Part shown: one piece after another, positions 10,601-22,711 of the stretch
Layout: every line of letters begins with the position of its first letter
Numbering within the stretch: position 1 is the stretch's first letter
Assembly (NCBI GenBank): GCA_963930655.1
Contig: OZ005603.1
Location: forward strand, 10,811,001 to 10,875,000
Origin: Myrica gale
Taxonomy: Eukaryota; Streptophyta; Magnoliopsida; Fagales; Myricaceae
Reading direction: 5' to 3'
Length of the DNA: 64,000 bases
Notes under the pieces: generated by a model
Seen by the model: the letters and a program-made list of their open reading frames with translations, nothing else
Told to the model about the DNA's origin: nothing
Databases searched by the model: none
Position numbers and translations under genes: made by a program

Positions 10601-13600
10601 CCACTTGGGAGGAAAAAAAAACCCAGCATGATACAGGAATTTAGTCCCAATACTGGAGAAGTTTGCAAACATGAAGCTAAACTAAAGGCAGTACCCCGCC
10701 TAAGGATAGAAAGGAGAGTGGGGGAGAAGAGAGAGAAAGAAACAGAAAGAAACTTGCCAATCACTGCCTGACTCCTGTTGATGTGGCAATCTGCAGTCCA
10801 AATGGTGCAATTGAAAGAAGCAACCTCATGTATTCTTCGGCTTAGGATAGGAATAGTTGAACTGAGATCTAATGGTTCGTTGAGTTTAACAATAAAGAGA
10901 GCTCCACGTGACGTTTCTGATCCCAAAGTACTCAATCTGATTTTGTGAGTCAAGGCCATAAATGCACTAATAGTTTCCCATTTCAGGAATGTAATGAATA
11001 ATGTTTCACCAAAAATATTGTTGGTATGGAGCGTACAAGAAGGTATCCCAAAAGTGGCACCAAATAACCTATCAAACCCTGAATCAAGTAGCACGTAGAA
11101 GAGAGCTGAGGATCCAATGACAGCGCCCTAAATAGATCTCACTGTGTGATGTCCAGAAACAGTTATGATAGGAACAACATACCAAACCAGTGCTCCAAGA
11201 GAAGTCGTCGGACAAATTTATAAGGAGTTAAAAATAAAACTACTAATTCTGCACAAGAAGATGATAATTAGATTGACTTCCGGGATGTTGAATCCATAGG
11301 TGGCGGGCATCACCAACAGATCTCCAATCTGCTAACCAATGTCGATGAAATCACTTGTGATAAATATACTAAGGGTTTAAAATTATCCAATTTTTCAGGA
11401 GTTAATTAGTGGAAGACGACAGAGTAAACAAATGAACCAATATAACAAGAATTTGTCAAAGTCTTAAATATCAAAGGATACAGCGCATCCTGGAAGTTTG
11501 AACCATCATCTATCATGGAAGTCTGCTTTCTGAACGATTTTATGCAGGATACATTTGATGCCATTTGTAATGAAGCCCCTGCCAGTCTCCGTAGATGCCC
11601 AGGAATTCTACCACAGTTGGCCTCTTTTAAATTATTGGAAGGCCACACACGATCTGGCATGCATTTAATCCCGTAATCAAAATGAGGTGTAACTTTTCCA
11701 ACTTCAACAAAACTGCGAAAGTACCAAACTTCATGTACGATGACTTGTAATGGACTCGTTATGTATAAACACCATAAGAAGTTCATTGACAAAAAGACCA
11801 TACAAAATAACATTGAAACATGTCCCGATACAGCATGTATAAACAAACAACAATTTGCAGAGCTATTTAAGAAAAGTCCTAGTTAACTCATAATAAAAAC
11901 CAAAAATAAAAAATTTAGGATTTAAAAAATGTGAGCATCAATATGTACTCCAAAAAGTAGTACTTCTAAATAATCATCACTAGGATGCTAGTTTTGTACA
12001 AGCGCTTAGGGCGAACTTCGAAGGCAAGGAGAGTACTTGTTACTAGTGTACAAAGGAAGGGCAGACGAAGGACCATGACAACAGAACCACATTAGAGGCC
12101 TAGAGTACCACAACCAAGTTATTGGCGATCCACTGTAGAAAAGCCAAGCAGAACTTGATCCCACAGTCCAGTATGACAGAAACTAAAGGATTAGAAGACC
12201 ATCATGGCATCATCGGCGAAGATGTCATTTTAAGTTTCGGATATACGAACTTCTATATGAGTAATATTTTCTTTTACCATTTTTTGCCATTCTTTATCAT
12301 TGCCCCCACAAACTTCAAAGAAATAAGGTACACTTTTGAGAATGTACAGAAACAAATAATCAACAAGTTCCAAAAACAGTATCTAATAGTTTATATATAT
12401 GTTTTGTGCCTAAGATAGAAGGTGAGAAAAGGGCAGAAATACTAAGTTCCTCCAACTCCAACTCCTTATGCGAGAGTATCCTCTGAAAGTACAGACAACT
12501 CAAGCTCATGGGCAATCCACTTCTACCAACACCACCATAGATCCATTTAAGTTGTACTACTGGTGAGTTCTTTAGCTCCCAAATCAATACCCATATTTGT
12601 CCCATGCTAATGGTGATCAAAATCCAAAAAAGACTAGGCTGAAATATGCATCTGAAAATTCATAAAATTGGATCCACATGGTCCTTCACTCTCTCTCTCT
12701 TCAGATAACAACAAAATCACTGTCCATCTGCTGGCCTAAATGGAAGAAAAACTAGTGAAGAAAAATAAGTTTGTTACTCAACATATCTGATATCCTCAAG
12801 TTACTCAACTAGTCACTTCTGCTTTTTTGTCCGTCTAGTACAAGTTACCAAACCCTATTCTGTGAGACTCACATAGGTTACAATGCTTGGTTGTTTAAAA
12901 AAGGATGTCTCATTTCATAATGCAGCTCACACGACACTTTAACCAATCTAAGCTATTTAACTTCTAGAATCTCGGAACCCGGAACTCAGTAGATACTTAT
13001 TCACACGGCCAAAGCTTATTGCAAATCCTCAACTGGAAATGATTGTTCCATAAATGCTGCATTTTTTTGGTGTTTTTTTTTGGTTTGGGGGCGGGGGGGT
13101 TATACCTCAAGGAGCCATTCACACCGCCTGTCAAGAGAACATCCGTTTCAGTCTGACCCTCGGGTGTCTGTAGGTTGACATGGATCTGTTCCAAAGCACC
13201 ATCAGCAATCTTATCCGTTTCACTATACTTCCAAACCTGCAATGTTCGAAAAATAGTAACTATCCTAAAATGATAAAGTTCAATGCAATTAGTAAATTTC
13301 AATTTTAAAGTCTCATACACCATTTCATTCATGACTTAAAGATGCAATCTCTGGCAACCTTATATAAATTATATGCTATGAGTCATCACTCATCTGAAGA
13401 TGTCACTGCTACACAATTGGATTGAAATAGATGATTCAGTGAAAGTTGACATTAGATGTGACATTCAGAGGAAATATTTTGGGTGATTTATACGGAGAAC
13501 ATAAGATAAATAATCTTTGGAATCACAATTCTTCATGTCCACTACCATACGTTGCAACTGAATAAGAGCAAAAGAGGGAATGAAATCTTTTGGGTGATTT

Positions 13601-15419
13601 GTAGAGAAAACATAAGATTAACAATCACAATTCTTCATGTCTACTACCCTAGGTTGCAACTGAATAAAAGCAAAAGAGTGAATGATGTTAAAGCCACAAC
13701 TCTTTATGGGATGTGATGAATTGCCACTCAAATACGGTTTCAAAAGGCCAAGTAGGAAATCAGTCCATGTTTCATCATGTCTAATCACTGACAACAGGAC
13801 CAAAAGAAAATTGTTCTCAAGTACAAAAAGAGTTCTTTTGCAGCCATAACATTAAGACAAGCAAGCGCAATTGTAGACATAGAGGACCTTGTTCGATTGC
13901 AATAAACTTCATTATCATGGCTAAAGCAAAGAGTGCATTGTCTACATATGCTACCCATCACAACAGTAGCTCTATACAAATAAGAGCCAGTAAACGCCTA
14001 TAATCCTTTGGTCTTTGATATTGTCCTCTAATGAAGCCTGCTTTCGTATTGGCGGTTTCCCCCCCCCCCCCCACTGTAATCAGTAGAAACATTAGGGCAC
14101 ATAATTGGGTAGTCCACTCCCCCCGGGGCACAAAACTCATAGTTCCCAAGCGTTAAGCTGAAGACCCCCACTTTCAAAAGGGGAAGGGGCACTACCTCTC
14201 TACAAAAGTAAGTGGCAAATAAGCCCATTCCGAGAATCTCAACTCATAAGGTTCAATTGTGAAGTAAATAAACGGGAATTAATTCTAACTCTCACATGAG
14301 GAAAACAAAGTAAAAGGTCTCGAGAAGAAAATGATCCTATTTGACCGCTATACATTGCTAACATAAAAAAATGGAATAATCGGGAATCCCGAGTAACCGG
14401 CCGAGGCGCGAAAGTAGCTAAAGTGGTGATAAATCCTGTTAGCAAAATAGGTCCTATAGAGAGTCCATCTATTCCCAATCTCCAGTAAAAATTAAAAAAT
14501 TGATCCACTTATAATCCTCTGTCAGTTGCATTAATGGATCATCAAAAGATAAGTGACGAAAATGAGCAAAGGAAGAAACCAAATTACTCATTTAAACAAA
14601 TTCACTCATTGAGGGTACCATCATATCGGATCATAATATGCATTACATTTAAATGTCCATAGCCTGTACTTAGGGTGCGTTTGCACCAAAAATTTCACAA
14701 AATATTTTACCAACTCACAATAAAATACTACAATATAATCTCTCTCTCTCCCATCAAAAAATATAAAAAAATTACCTCTCTCTTCACTTTTTCACTAAAC
14801 CCAATACCAACACTAAACCCAATACCAAAAATTTTTCAACACAAACATAACCTTAGATGTGCATATGATTCCCAAGATTCCAGCAACTTTCACTCGTTAT
14901 GATAAACTAGAGAAAAAGTTTTTTTTTTATAAGCAAGTCAATCTTATTAGAAATAGGGAAGAAAGTACAAGGGACTATACCGAAATCACTAGTTCAAACA
15001 AGCAAGAGAATTAAGAAAATTGTCAAAACCAGCAAAGAGGCCATCTAACAACGCATCAGCCCAACAGAAAAGAGAAAATAACATAAAACCCTGCAACTTG
15101 ACCAAGGACAAAGAACAAGAGAAAAGTATGAACCATGATTTAACAGAGGAGAATGAAAGCTGGAAAAGCAATAACGACTGCAGTCTTCAATACATACAAC
15201 AGGTTGTGAAACATGAATCTTTTGGAATTCCTCCTTGAAGTTGCACTTTCCTCTGCTGAACGGAATAACATTACCATATAACTCCCTAAACTGAAGCAGC
15301 TTAGAAGCTCTTATGCCGGTTCTCCTTGATAAGTTCGTGGCCTGTGATAAAATGAGTCAGAACGAGCCTAGGAATCTGTAGTCACAATTGAAGTAAGAAC
15401 TACTAGTAAGATCAAAAAA

Positions 15420-15458
<39 letters not shown>

Positions 15459-15897
15459 GCTGCTTTAAATCCGCCACTGGATACAAGAATTAACAACAGC
15501 AGCAACCCCTTGACACTTAAACTCTGTCCGACATACCATCTTCTTACATTTCAGCATATACATGTAGGAAATAGCATACCCATGGGAACTTTTGGTCTGG
15601 TTTTTGAGTAGTGGTCGAAGAAGACGAAGAAGAAGACGACGTACGAAAAGAGCCGGGTATTGGGCCTTTTAAAGGGAAGTAACGGTTCTTCTCCGCATCA
15701 TAATAGAATCCAGGAAGATCTGCTATATATAGGCTTCACATGTATTAGATTACAGCTAGTCAGCTACCATTAAAAATAACAAAACGCTGAATTTAAACGA
15801 ACCCAGATAAAATACAAGAAGAATAAAAAGTAAATTGGTAAATCCAACAAGGTAAACGGTATTCAAGAAGGGAGACCGGAAAAGTACGTTGGGGCAT
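7685..15897 (-). CDS. DCAF4-like WD40 repeat protein (CUL4-DDB1 substrate adaptor family)
   Basis: Multi-exon minus-strand gene. Exons read by eye with splice sites and matching phases: 15897-15888, 15719-15580, 15341-15198, 13236-13106, 11712 to about 11480, about 11127-10758, 10535-10435, 10063-9908, 9408-9353, 9264-9207, 8227-8107, 8032-7922, 7803-7685 (TGA at 7687-7685). The 3' end of exon 5 and 5' end of exon 6 are uncertain. The protein begins MPQ then [20 protein letters not shown], the N-terminal signature of DCAF4 proteins, and continues with WD40 blades such as [48 protein letters not shown] and VKLYDHRL, ending [11 protein letters not shown]40 DCAFs dock substrates on the nuclear CUL4-DDB1 E3 ligase; the substrate is not known from sequence. 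No stop or frameshift seen in the exons read. The intron after exon 6 seems to use a GC donor. Confidence 0.85.
14255..14595 (-). pseudogene. ndhD (fragment): Nuclear plastid DNA (NUPT): fragment of ndhD
   Basis: Minus-strand translation gives [16 protein letters not shown], then [20 protein letters not shown] and [20 protein letters not shown], a clear match to the plastid NADH dehydrogenase-like subunit ND4 (ndhD, chain M). The match then needs a frame change (about 14295) and meets a TGA where plastid ndhD has Trp (the [12 protein letters not shown] region), so it is dead. It sits in an intron of a nuclear gene, so it is plastid DNA transferred to the nucleus. Divergence indicates an old transfer. 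The sequence between it and the poly-C tract (14080-14230) is of unknown origin. Confidence 0.88.
14673..14852. mobile_element. MITE, PIF/Harbinger (Tourist-like), copy 1
   Basis: 180-bp AT-rich element with imperfect inverted ends (GGGTGCGTTTGCACCAAAAA and, inverted, GGTTATGTTTGTGTTGAAAA), flanked by a 3-bp duplication tta (14670-14672 and 14853-14855). Interior shares long blocks, such as ataaaatactacaatataat, with copies at 44286-44484 and 53393-53551. It lies in an intron of the DCAF4-like gene. Confidence 0.8.
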
Positions 15898-18073
15898 AGC
15901 TTCAGCCTGGTAATCTAGAGCTAGAGAGAGGAGACAGAAAGCGGGAGTGCGTTGTTTTAGAGCAAAACACGGTAAGAGATGGCGGTGGAGGCGTCTAAGC
16001 TCAAGGAAACAGAGCAAATTCAAATCCTGTTGCGAAAGGTAGTTTTCTTCTTTCTTTCTCTCTCTTTTTTTTTTTTTTTTAGGTAAACCCACCTAACATC
16101 AATAATCACATACAAAATTATATATTTTTTGTGATAGTTACTTATAACTTCTATGCTAAAAAAAAAGAAAAATATGTAATTTTGTAAGCAAAATTTTTCT
16201 AATTTATTAATTGTGAAAATATATCCAATATGGATGTGATCTGGGCCATGTTTCTCGAAAAAAAAAGAGTTAGCCCATTGAGATTGGTGACCATGGAGGG
16301 CCCGTAGAGGTATTTCATGGGCTACATAAGGCTAAGCCCATGGTCTAAGAGGTTCACTTGGTCGTATTGCAGGTTCGTCGCCATCTAGATGGTCCAACCG
16401 ATGCTTCTTTCTTTAATTTCTTAAGGATCGAGCACATACTTTTAACCATTTTATCTCTGGTAGACAATCTGCCTTTGACTTATAATTATCAGCAAACAAA
16501 TGGCCGGGTACGTATGCATGCGAACTAATTAATTGCATGCTTTCGAAAACCTGATCATATATATACTTCCACCCACCTTTATTTTATTTTATTCTTGATT
16601 TCCCCCGGGAGATGGTAATTAATCCGTAATTATATGTATAATATGTATTCTCAGCTTCCGCCAACTTACTTGATCGGCCTGAACCTAATTTCCCCTTATG
16701 GCCCGAGTTCCTAACAGGGATCAATTTGCCTTAATGATCATGCTAATTTCAACTGAAATTCAGTCATATTATGCATGAACAAATGGATGCATTGATTCGG
16801 ATTATATATATATATATATGATCTTCTAGCAGTGATGAATGATCAGGCCGACGATAGTTGTGATATTTCTTAACTTAAACTTCTGTGGCCTCTCCAACTT
16901 TTTCAGATATCCGAGTAAAAATATATTCAACGATAAACTATAAACTATAAGCTATATATATGTATTAGAGGATTTTTAAGGTTTCCCTGCCCTTAGGAGA
17001 AGCTTAATTATCCAGCGCGCTGGACATGATGTATAAACTCGAGGAGACCTGAATTAGACTCATGATGGAGTGATGGTGGTACGTACTATCGTTTGTAATA
17101 TCTACCAGCTCACACATTTTTTAATATATTTATTTATTTATTTTTGTACTTTTCTGGAATCAGTACTAGATATTATCTATTGGCAAAAATATTACCACAT
17201 ACGTACTGATGGAGCTGTTGATGCATGCAATATTGATTGGTTTAGTACGTATTTATCATTTGAATCATGATCAAACGTTGGTTTCGGCCAGTAGCTAATG
17301 CAACTACGTACGTTCAGGAGGGAGGATGGTAGAATATTTTGTTTCGAAAATGCTAAATAGACTACTTTTTTTTTCCTTTTCATAGAAGATCGCATGGTTA
17401 AGCTGCTTCCCATATGGAGGCCTTTCGGTTTAGATCACGATCAAAGACATATATATGCTAGCTAGCTTTGGATAAACTTTTAAGCGGTAAACTAGCAGAT
17501 CTGAAATTAATGTTTAATTTTCAAAAGAAGACACGGTAATTAACATAATATATATTTAATTTAAGTGAGTTTCTTAGTGGAGCTGGCTCTACGTACGCAT
17601 CACACAAACAAATAAAAACAAAAGAAAGATCCTAGCATCTGCAGATATCTGGATTGCTCAGAACTAAAAAATTAACTCCCAAGAAAGCCATATGAGGAAA
17701 AAAAAAAGGAGCAGAATACTGTACATGTTGCCCGGAAAGGCAGAGACCTAAAGAGAGACAAAGAACCCAGTACTCATCACCAACAAGTGTTCCTTTTGGG
17801 GATTTAGAAAGAAAAAAAAAGTGTTCCTTTTGGGAAATTTTTTGCGAGTCTGTCTGACCAAATAGGACAAGAGGATAAACTACCTGAAGAATAAAAAACA
17901 AAAAATACGACATAAAAAAGCGGGAAAGAAAGGGGAGGGGGGGGGGGGGGGAGAATCCCATGCAAGTTGATTTATCGGAGTCACATTATAATACATACCA
18001 CAAGGCATCACTGTAGACTGCACATAATCAGAACCAAAGTTAGAGAGCTCCGTAAATAGAGGGAAGAGGGGAG
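15898..18073. other. Intergenic region between DCAF4-like and MYB genes
   Basis: 15898-16050 is the probable 5' leader of the DCAF4-like gene. The rest, to the MYB stop, is AT-rich with several short (AT)n and TATA-like runs. The only recognisable content is the extra copy of the MYB 3' end near 17955-18055, next to a poly-G tract at about 17936-17951. No RNA gene seen. Confidence 0.5.
17955..18055 (-). pseudogene. Duplicated 3' end of the adjacent MYB gene
   Basis: Minus-strand translation gives ELSNFGSDYVQSTVMPCGMY and then YNVTPINQLAWDS, clearly related to the true MYB C-terminus just upstream ([20 protein letters not shown], then [12 protein letters not shown]). At DNA level the two copies align over about 100 bp in the same orientation. 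This copy has no stop at the equivalent place and runs into a poly-G tract. It would lie in the 3' UTR of the MYB transcript. It is a tandem partial duplication of the last coding segment. Confidence 0.82.
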
Positions 18074-19152
18074 CTAATAATACCATGCAAATTCATCCAC
18101 TGTACTCGTACTATAATACATACCACAAGGCATTACCGGGGACTCCAAAACATCAAAACCAAAGTTAGAGCTCCCAAATGAAGCATCCATGATCATCTGC
18201 TCACTAGTCAATATATCTGTCTTCTCAATTTCCGGCCCGCTGGCCTTCTCTTGATGCTGTGGCGGCAACATCTCATCCTGTCTGTTGAGCTCAACAGGCT
18301 GAAGGCTGCTACTGCTCCAGAGGAGGTTCTCTTCAACAACTCCAAATCCAGATGGATTTGAGGGAGGGGAAGAGATTTGGATACTTCCCATCGAGTACTC
18401 CATGAAACCGCATGGATTTTGTTCTTGGTTTGTCCAGACAAGATTAGGGTTTTGGTGTTCATAGATTGGTATGGTTGGACTATCATGGGAAAAGTGAGCG
18501 CTGGAAACGTTGCCTGTAGGAAGAATAGAAAGTAATGTCGAAAATGGGGGGTTCATGTCCATGGAAGCTGCGTCGACTTTCGCTTGTGAATTTACAGAGA
18601 AAACTGAAGTGAGTTTGGGATGAGACAAGTTACACCCCTTGTTATGAATGTTTTTAGTTTTATGAGAAGGAAGGAGATTGTGAGTGTTGGGATCCAACCC
18701 TTGAGCGATGAGCTTTTTCTTAACGCAAGAGTTCCAGAAGTTCTTGACCTCATTGTCTGTTCTACCCGGTAAATGCTTGGCTATCTGTGCCCATCTGTTG
18801 CCAAGAATCCTATGAACATCAAGGATGATTCTCTCTTCTTGTGCAGAAAATGAACCCCTCTTTAGATCTGGTTTCAAATAATTCATCCATCTTAACCTGC
18901 AACTCTTTCCGCACCTCTCCAAGCCTGCAGTTCAGGACCTCAGCAAGAGTTAACCCATCTGGAAAAGATGTTAAGAACAAGAATTATGAGTTCATATTGG
19001 GAAAGAAACTATATACAGATACCTGCAAGCTTTGGAATTGAACTCCATGAACCGTGGCCATGGGTAGTTATATGTTCGATGAGTTTCTCATCTTCTTCAG
19101 GAGACCATAACCCTCTCTTGACTTTCTGTTTGCTGCAGCAGTGATGGCCCAT
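18074..19152 (-). CDS. R2R3-MYB transcription factor, MYB26-like
   Basis: Two coding exons, 19152-19023 and 18924-18074, with a 98-bp GT-AG intron after PKLAG, the classic position of the first R2R3-MYB intron. Product 326 residues, stop at 18076-18074. R2 starts [21 protein letters not shown]3 includes [20 protein letters not shown] and [20 protein letters not shown] followed by [13 protein letters not shown]. The usual second intron in R3 is absent. The GHHCC start and the [33 protein letters not shown] blocks are closest, as I recall them, to MYB26, a regulator of endothecium secondary wall thickening; relatives MYB103 and MYB61 also act in secondary walls. The C-terminal half is Ser/Pro/Asn-rich, as in activators, and ends [10 protein letters not shown]...EFAWYY. 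Acts in the nucleus. Family certain, subgroup probable. Confidence 0.93.
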
Positions 19153-20050
19153 CGTAGTATTCCTCAGCCCGTCCCCTCAAATGCAGACCTCAACCATGGA
19201 GCTTGGGTGCTAGCTTCCTTATATGTGCTTCTCCGTTTCTGGAAAAGTATACCTGTTTCTCTCAATTTGGCTGTATTATCTATGTAGGAGGAGGAGGATG
19301 CTTGGAGAGAGAGAAAGGTGTGCTGGAAATTTAACGTGGGGTTTACTCATAAGAGGACCACTGATCTCTTGAGTGCTTTGGTAGCTTTCAAGCCTGATCT
19401 AACTTGCTCCCAAATGGATTACTTTTCTTATACAAATAATAAATAAAACCTTACTTAAGTTCCTTAGTATGTACACTGTACAGATGATACAGTGACTTCC
19501 ATTGATGAAAGCAACATACTTAACCATTTGATTGGTGAAAGCATATTAAGGTCCGCTAGTTAAAAGTTATGTCTTCCCTGCGATATGTTTTGTTTTTACG
19601 TTATGACGATGATCATAAGCTTTATTAATGTAGGACATGGTGTAATCCTAACAGGAATCGCTCGATCGGCTGCAGTATGAGAGGGGAATTAGTCGAGAAC
19701 ATATATATATATAAATCAATCGGGTTATCAAGAAAGCGATCTCCTATATACCTTTAACTAAGACAGATTTGAGTTTTGATTACGTGAGCTTTTGTATCAT
19801 AATATATATGATGTTACCATAATATATACTGGCAAAGAATAGAGGCCATACAATTAGGAAAAGAGATATGATTGATGGTGGAGGATTAATGATAATATGG
19901 CCTGTTTGGGCAAGACCTGATCATGATGTAAAGAAAACATACATCATTAATTCTTCCATCAAAATTTTATATGTCAACAGCCTTCACCCAAATACCCTCT
20001 CTCTCTCTATACATATATAGCAAACATGGATGTATGCTAACTTGTACCTT
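19153..20050. promoter_or_regulatory. Upstream region of the MYB gene
   Basis: Divergent AT-rich sequence upstream of the minus-strand MYB start, with pyrimidine-rich 5' leader (19200-19320) and dispersed TATA-like runs (19700-19720, 19800-19815, 20000-20020). No ORF of note. The promoter assignment rests on position only. Confidence 0.35.
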
Positions 20051-20058
20051 ACCACTTT

Positions 20059-20527
20059 CGGGGCGTTTGTTTACTCAAAATTTCGGAGCCCGAAATTTCG
20101 AGCAAAACAAATGCAATTTGCAAAGTCTAACGATTTGAACCGTACCAAAGCAGCGCCTGGCAGACCTCTGAGCAGCCACCTGACAAACACCTGCAAAATA
20201 AGAAAAAAAACGTAACAGAAGACATGACATGGCAGCAAACCAAAGAAGACAACAAAAAATAGACAAAACAGAAGACGCATCAAAGCAATCGGAGTGCTTC
20301 TGTCAGCAAAAGCATGGGGCAGTTACCAATAAATAATAAAAAAACAATAAATAATAAAAAAAATCAAAACAATTATTGCAATCATTACCTTAATTAATAC
20401 ACGTAAAAAAATTTCAAAATTTATTTTACAAATTTAACAAATTTTCACAAACTCTAATAACTTTCAAACTCTACGAGATTCCTAAAATTTTAGAAATATA
20501 CCTCAGAATTTTGACAAACAAACGCGC
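20059..20527. mobile_element. Foldback/MITE element with GCGTTTGTTT ends
   Basis: Left end GGGCGTTTGTTTACTCAAAA and inverted right end GCGTTTGTTTGTCAAAATTC form imperfect terminal inverted repeats around a 470-bp AT-rich body without coding capacity. Related in end sequence to the Harbinger MITE family seen elsewhere in the window. Target duplication not resolved, so exact ends are uncertain by a few bases. Confidence 0.55.
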
Positions 20528-20932
20528 TTTATATATCTAAATCGCGAGGCGGCATATAATATATCCTTCCTTCACTCAACGGTTGTCAATTTCTTGGTGT
20601 TTCTTGGTGTCAACGAAGATAATGATTGCATGACTGTTTTCATTATTTTTTGCCACTCAATTTTCTGTTGAACACTTTTCATTGATTCCTTTTGTTTTTT
20701 GTGGAGAAAATCACGTGGAAAAGCTAAACAGAAGGGGAAGGAAAAGTGCGCAAACATGAATAACCCTGTCCCCAAATGTTCTACAAAATGTCAAAGTTGT
20801 CTTCCCTCTTACATAATTCATTAGCAGCACAGTTGAAATTCTGTTGTTTTCTCAAATATTCCTCTTCCATGATGGACATGATTGCCACGTGCCAACGTGG
20901 GATATAAAGAATGTTCTCTAAATTTGTACTGT

Positions 20933-21132
20933 CACTACAAAAAAAAGTCTTTAGCGGCGGTCGCTAAAAACGTCGCTAAAGGATGTTTTTTGCGGCGTCT
21001 TTCAAAGATTGCGGCTAAAGGGGGTCTATAGCGGCGGTCAGTGACCCCCTTTAACAGCGATTTTGTTAGCAGCGGTTTTTTAGCCTTTAGCGGCGGTTTT
21101 CGACCGCCGCTAAAGACCCTTTTTTTGTAATG
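20933..21132. mobile_element. CACTA-type MITE, 200 bp, strongly palindromic
   Basis: Starts CACTACAAAAAAAA and ends TTTTTTTGTAATG, flanked by a 3-bp duplication tgt (20930-20932 and 21133-21135) as expected for CACTA elements. The interior repeats the word TTTAGCGGCGG and its inverse, so the whole element can fold on itself. No coding capacity. Confidence 0.85.
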
Positions 21133-21135
21133 TGT

Positions 21136-21637
21136 TTTTTCTCTTTCTCAATGAGTATCTTTGTAGTACTATTTGTTACCATGCTTAAGATCAATCCGAA
21201 CAATTAGTTTGCTTGGAATAAATTAATGTTACCTATTAGTAAATCAAGCCTAACCCTCACCGACACGGAGATCGAATTATTTAAATAGGTCGCTTACAGC
21301 AGAGAATTATATTGTAAGGACAAATGGAGACCTTAATTACTGAATAGAAATATCATGTGACTAGTTATGGCACGCATTACAAAAGTTTGGCAATTTTAAA
21401 TAATTTTTTCATAGAAAAAGTTGGCAAACATAGGGGATGGGTTGTGGTTGTTGTCCCATTTCTAGCATTACTGGGAGTGGTGTTAGATCAGCTAGACCTT
21501 TCTAATTTCAAGATACAAATTATTCAGAACTTAATCACTGCATAGAAGTATCATGTGACTAAATGCATTAAAAAAGATGGGAAATTATAGTTTAATTAAT
21601 AGAGAGGTTTTTCGAGGTACAAATTAATTAAAAACAT

Positions 21638-21676
<39 letters not shown>

Positions 21677-22209
21677 TCGCGAGAATATATAATGCATGCT
21701 TTCATATGTTTCCATCCATAGGGGATTGAAAGGTTTTACCATGTAAATTAACATCGACGTACATATATATGTCCTATTGTAGAAGAACTAAAGCTTTGTT
21801 TTTTTCTTTCAGAATCATCTCTTGCTTTGATTGACCAGGTTATAAGCTGCTCATCAGACGGCTATAACAAGAGAGTTATATGAATGCAAACGAATGTTAG
21901 ATATGAGCAATGGACACGCTTGGTCAGCCGGCCAATTGCTCTGCGTTGTCTTACAAATTTCTTGGCTGCAGCATGATGTCCAAGAATCGCAGGGTGTTTT
22001 TTTTTCTTTTTTATTGGGAGGGGCGTAAGTAAAATTAGGCTTTTGTCCCATGTTTTAGGGGTGGGCCTTGGGAGTGTTAAGCGGGTAACTGTATACTATC
22101 ATTAAGGACTGTGGACCACACTTCCGTAATACATTCTTTTGCAATATAGTAATCGTACCGAAGGTTTCCATGATGATCCCTTTTAAGTTTTTCTATTTGC
22201 AAAAGCTGA
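21136..22209. other. Intergenic, with (AT)n microsatellite
   Basis: No gene. Contains an (AT)n run at about 21638-21673 and two similar short blocks (21340-21375 and 21540-21570, sharing a catgtgacta word) that suggest a small duplication. Confidence 0.5.
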
Positions 22210-22711
22210 CACTACAATAAATATAATTTTAGGTGACAAAATTTTAGGTGTCAAACCAAATTTTGTCACTTAAAATGAACTTTCTACGATAAAATATTAA
22301 TTTTGTCACAAAAAACCATCCAGGAACGCCAAAACTGTCCGGACCGGTCGAAATGACGTTCGGACGTATTTTTGGTGTGACGACATACACGTGTCGCGAA
22401 TGTGACAATAAAAATCATTTTGTCACATTGGACGAACTGTTCTCATCAGCTGTCTGAACATATAGAGAGTACGCTTGCACAACTCATGCAAATGGATGGA
22501 CTGTACTGGACATGACGATTTTCAATTTCTTCACCGTTCGAATGATATTCTAACTCGAACGGTTTCGAGTGACAGAACACCAAAATCGTCATATAAAATC
22601 TTGGCTGGCGAACTGGGCACTTTGGACGGTTTGTCACCCAAAATCATAGCTGACGAACTGGACACTTTAGATGACAAATTTTTTTCACCCAAAGTCTCTT
22701 TTGTTGTAGTG
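22210..22711. mobile_element. CACTA-type non-autonomous element, 502 bp
   Basis: Begins CACTACAATAAATATAATTT and ends TTTTGTTGTAGTG, with a perfect 3-bp duplication tga on both sides (22207-22209 and 22712-22714). Subterminal words of the TTTTGTCAC type recur in both orientations, typical of CACTA subterminal repeats. No transposase; a 79-codon frame inside is not convincing. Confidence 0.88.

Larger units (their letters stand above)
13237..15197 (-). other. Large intron of the DCAF4-like gene hosting foreign insertions
   Basis: This intron (donor GTATGT just below 15198, acceptor TTGCAG at 13242-13237) holds a plastid ndhD insertion, a poly-C tract at about 14060-14073, a Harbinger-type MITE (14673-14852) and, at about 14916-14960, a poly-T run next to sequence resembling the 3' end of a retroposon on the minus strand. 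Near-duplicate segments around 13520-13545 and 13620-13650 suggest a local duplication of about 110 bp. Confidence 0.6.

Noticed and set aside
15979..16040. Plus-strand start MAVEASKLKETEQIQILLRK
   Set aside because: A short frame that runs directly into a pyrimidine repeat; it overlaps the 5' leader of the DCAF4-like gene in antisense and I recognise no family.
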